Assembly: GCA_964642045.1 (NCBI GenBank)
Contig: CAZXLZ010000015.1
Location: forward strand, 1-23,094
Source of the DNA: RGIG5057 sp964642045
GTDB lineage: Bacteria; Bacillota; Clostridia; TANB77; CAG-465
Length of the DNA stretch: 23,094 nucleotides
Direction: 5' to 3'
Notes under the pieces: generated by a model
What the model was told of the DNA's origin: nothing
What the model saw: the letters and a program-made list of their open reading frames with translations, nothing else
Database searches by the model: none
Program-made: the position numbers and the translations under genes
Shown: positions 21,323 through 23,094 of the stretch, one piece after another
Position numbering within the stretch: position 1 is the stretch's first letter
Layout: every line of letters starts with the position of its first letter

Positions 21323-21580
21323 ATGGACAAGAAAATAAAAAAAGGTTCAAAATCTGATAAACCATTTAGAAAACCTAGAAAAAAAGTTTGTGCATTATGT
21401 GCTGAAAAAATAGATTCTATTGACTATAAAGATGTAGAAAGAGTAAAAAGATTTATAAGTGAAAAAGGAAAAATACTTCCAAGAAGAGTTACAGGTACTT
21501 GTTCTAAACATCAAAGAGCAGTTGTAGATGCTATACAAAAAGCAAGACATATTGCACTAGTTCCATATAGTGTTAAATAA
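21323..21580 (+). CDS. rpsR: 30S ribosomal protein S18 (zinc-type)
   Basis: S18 partners S6 on the platform. The 85-residue protein has a basic N terminus, then VCALCAEKIDSIDYKDVERV, RFISEKGKILPRRVTGTC and SKHQRAVVDAIQKARHIALV, the S18 signature. A C-x2-C pair (about 23-26) and a C-x2-H pair (about 60-63) are present, as in the zinc-binding form of S18 common in clostridia. AAGGAGG precedes the ATG. It closes the operon before a strong terminator. Confidence 0.97.
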   Translation: MDKKIKKGSKSDKPFRKPRKKVCALCAEKIDSIDYKDVERVKRFISEKGKILPRRVTGTCSKHQRAVVDAIQKARHIALVPYSVK

Positions 21581-21590
21581 GATAAATAAT

Positions 21591-21630
21591 AAAAACGCCG
21601 AAATTGCATAAGCAAAATTGGCGTTTTTTT
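21591..21630 (+). terminator. Terminator of the rpsF operon
   Basis: The stem AAAAACGCC / GGCGTTTTT, with an inner TTGC/GCAA pairing, runs into seven T residues. Confidence 0.9.
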
Positions 21631-21631
21631 A

Positions 21632-21660
21632 TGGACAAATAAACGTTAAAATGGTATAAT
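21632..21660 (+). promoter_or_regulatory. Promoter of the degenerate PBP gene
   Basis: TGGACA (21632-21637), a 17-bp spacer and TATAAT (21655-21660), immediately after the ribosomal terminator and 25 bp before the start. Confidence 0.75.
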
Positions 21661-21684
21661 TGTAGCATATATATGGAGGATATG

Positions 21685-22887
21685 ATGAAAGATAGAAATA
21701 TTGTTATAGCTATAATTATAATATCAATAATTATAAGTGTAGTAGCTTTTTTTATAACTTATGATAAAGAAAATAAAATTAAATATACTTATATATACGA
21801 TATAAATGGTAAAGAAATAGATATAATTAATTATGGTGATGTATCATATTTTGATAGAGTAAAGTCATATTATATGGCATCTGCACTTGAAGATATATTA
21901 GAAGATATAATGGAAAAAGAAAATATCAGCGAAGATGAGGCTGAAGAAAAGCTTGTTACAGGTGGATATAAGATATATTTATGCGAAGACATGACTATGC
22001 AGAATAAGTTAGAAGAAATATACTTAAATAGTATTGATTTTCCAGATAATTTTGAAAGTGCAACTATAATTTTAGATAATGGAACAGGTGAGGTAAGGGC
22101 AGTAGTTGGTGGAAGAAATTTAAATGATCAAGTTATAACTTTTGGTGAGTTTAATAAAACACATAAGGTAACAAATTCTAACATTGCAACAGATGCATCA
22201 GTTAGACCAGGATATATGTTTAGCAATATATCTGTTTATGCTTGCGGTATGAGTAATGGAATTTTTAAACTAGATACTACCTATAATCTTGAGGAGTATT
22301 ATAACAATTCTAGTTATAGGAAATATGATTTAGAATTAACTGGAGATGTTAGTATAAAAAGAGGAATAGAAGAAGGCCTAAATATTATAAAGATTTTAGC
22401 ATTTAATGATATTGGAATAGATAAATGTGTAGAATTTTTAGAACTTATTGGAATAAGTACAATTACTGAAGAAGATAAAAGTATGCCAGCTCTTGTCATA
22501 GGAGAATTTAATGATGGAGTAAAACTTATAGAATTAAGTTCTGCATATAGGACTATTTTAGTAGATGGAGAGTATAAAGAGCCTATATTTTATACCAAAG
22601 TTTTAGATAAAGAAGGAAATACATATATTGAAAGAGAGCAGGAAAATAGATTTGTAATGGATAAATCTATTTGCGATGATTTGAAATCATGTTGTACAGA
22701 AAATGAAGGTAGTTATTATAAGCAAAGTATGGATAGTAGTAATACTGTACATTGGTGTAACGTAGTAAATGATGAATATACATATACTTCTGTATGCTAT
22801 ACTAATGATACGTTCTTAGATATAGATAGAAATAATAATTTTGCAACAAATATTATAACTAAGATTTTAGATATGAATAATCATTAA
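21685..22887 (+). CDS. Penicillin-binding-protein transpeptidase homologue lacking catalytic residues
   Basis: The 400-residue protein has an N-terminal membrane helix (about 5-26) and an extracellular region that aligns with the transpeptidase part of class A PBPs. Matching landmarks are TGGYKIYLCEDMTMQNKLEE (family T-G-G-x-x-I-x-T-T-x-D), TIILDNGTGEVRAVVGGRN, ATDASVRPGYMFSNISVYA, GIEEGLNIIKILAFNDIGI, and KLIELSSAYRTILVDGEYKEP. The glycosyltransferase domain is absent. At the three active-site positions SxxK reads YMFS (about 177-180), SxN reads GLN (about 231-233), and KTGT reads SSNT (about 351-354). It is therefore predicted to be catalytically dead, yet the frame is intact with its own promoter. 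The ATG at 21685 is chosen, five bases after GGAGG; the ATG at 21673 overlaps that site. Role unknown; a scaffold or sensor in wall synthesis is possible. Confidence 0.75.
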   Translation: MKDRNIVIAIIIISIIISVVAFFITYDKENKIKYTYIYDINGKEIDIINYGDVSYFDRVKSYYMASALEDILEDIMEKENISEDEAEEKLVTGGYKIYLCEDMTMQNKLEEIYLNSIDFPDNFESATIILDNGTGEVRAVVGGRNLNDQVITFGEFNKTHKVTNSNIATDASVRPGYMFSNISVYACGMSNGIFKLDTTYNLEEYYNNSSYRKYDLELTGDVSIKRGIEEGLNIIKILAFNDIGIDKCVEFLELIGISTITEEDKSMPALVIGEFNDGVKLIELSSAYRTILVDGEYKEPIFYTKVLDKEGNTYIEREQENRFVMDKSICDDLKSCCTENEGSYYKQSMDSSNTVHWCNVVNDEYTYTSVCYTNDTFLDIDRNNNFATNIITKILDMNNH

Positions 22888-22945
22888 AAATTCATCAAAT
22901 TAGAATTAAGTGATTATAAAAGTTTTTTACACAAATTATTTAAAA

Positions 22946-22985
22946 ACTCAGAAGCTTAAAAACTTCTGAGTCATTTATTTTTTAT
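22946..22985 (+). terminator. Terminator between the PBP homologue and the toxin gene
   Basis: A 9-bp stem ACTCAGAAG / CTTCTGAGT (22946-22954, 22963-22971) with an 8-base loop is followed by CATTTATTTTTT. It can also serve the convergent toxin gene. Confidence 0.8.
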
Positions 22986-22994
22986 ACTTGAATA

Positions 22995-23094
22995 TTAAAT
23001 AATATTTTCAATGTCCCTTTTTCCATATATGATTCTTCTTATTTCAACTATATTATCTATTACTACATAAAATATAATGAAATTTCCTACATAT
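22995..23094 (-). CDS. C terminus of a RelE/ParE-family toxin, cut by the window edge
   Basis: Reading leftwards from the window edge, 32 residues precede a TAA: VGNFIIFYVVIDNIVEIRRI then IYGKRDIENII. This is the C-terminal pattern of RelE/ParE toxins (beta strand, short turn, strand, then a I-x-x-G-x-R-D ending), a family that acts on ribosome-bound mRNA or on gyrase. The rest of the toxin and any antitoxin gene lie outside the window. The short length limits certainty, but the pattern is characteristic. Confidence 0.72.
   Translation of the reverse strand, partial: YVGNFIIFYVVIDNIVEIRRIIYGKRDIENII

Noticed and set aside
1..23094. CRISPR array, tRNA, rRNA, insertion sequence or prophage
   Set aside because: No regularly spaced repeats, no cloverleaf, no transposase, integrase or phage structural gene was seen.

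Overview
The window is AT-rich DNA from a low-GC Gram-positive anaerobe, most likely a member of the class Clostridia. Supporting signs are near-consensus sigma-A promoters, AGGAGG-type ribosome binding sites, frequent TTG/GTG starts, a stand-alone coaB, a C-terminal adhE fragment, an HD-GYP response regulator, mecA, and an rpsF-ssb-rpsR cluster whose S18 has a Cys/His zinc-type pattern. I do not assign a genus.

Left part (1-9.2 kb). Bases 1 to about 148 look foreign to the rest: they are much richer in G+C and carry the start and promoter of a minus-strand membrane protein. They abut the middle of an adhE reading frame at about base 149, which looks like an assembly chimera or a rearrangement. 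Next come a minus-strand pair (a carbon-nitrogen hydrolase and coaB) divergent from a LysR regulator, with a dyad between the promoters. Two tandem paralogous genes of unknown family follow, then an operon of rarA, a frameshifted membrane-anchored propeller-like protein, and a CvpA-family protein.

Middle (9.2-15 kb). A D-Ala-D-Ala carboxypeptidase with an extra C-terminal membrane anchor is divergent from comEA and a gene of unknown function. An HD-GYP response regulator follows whose phosphoacceptor Asp is replaced by Asn. Then come two orphan hypothetical genes, one with a potentially structured 5' leader and one with a dyad over its promoter and start, and a CmpB-type membrane protein.

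Tad-like region (15.1-19.7 kb). A plus-strand run encodes one TadB/TadC (T2SSF) membrane protein, a small prepilin, a CpaB/SAF protein, a membrane-anchored unknown, a large secreted protein interrupted by an in-frame TAA, and two small TadE-like membrane proteins with prepilin-like N termini. No secretion ATPase or prepilin peptidase is present in the window. The first gene has an odd start: its strong ribosome binding site is followed by ATG-TAA in one frame and by an ATA codon in the coding frame.

Right part (19.7-23.1 kb). mecA converges on the Tad-like run. The rpsF-ssb-rpsR operon follows with a probable S6:S18 autoregulatory leader. After it is a penicillin-binding-protein homologue that has lost all three catalytic motifs and the glycosyltransferase domain. 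The window ends in the C terminus of a RelE/ParE-type toxin.

The main points of interest are the Tad-like locus with its unusual start and internal stop, the catalytically dead PBP, the tandem unknown paralogs, the receiver-defective HD-GYP protein, and the leader ahead of the 110-residue gene. I see no CRISPR array, tRNA, rRNA or insertion sequence.
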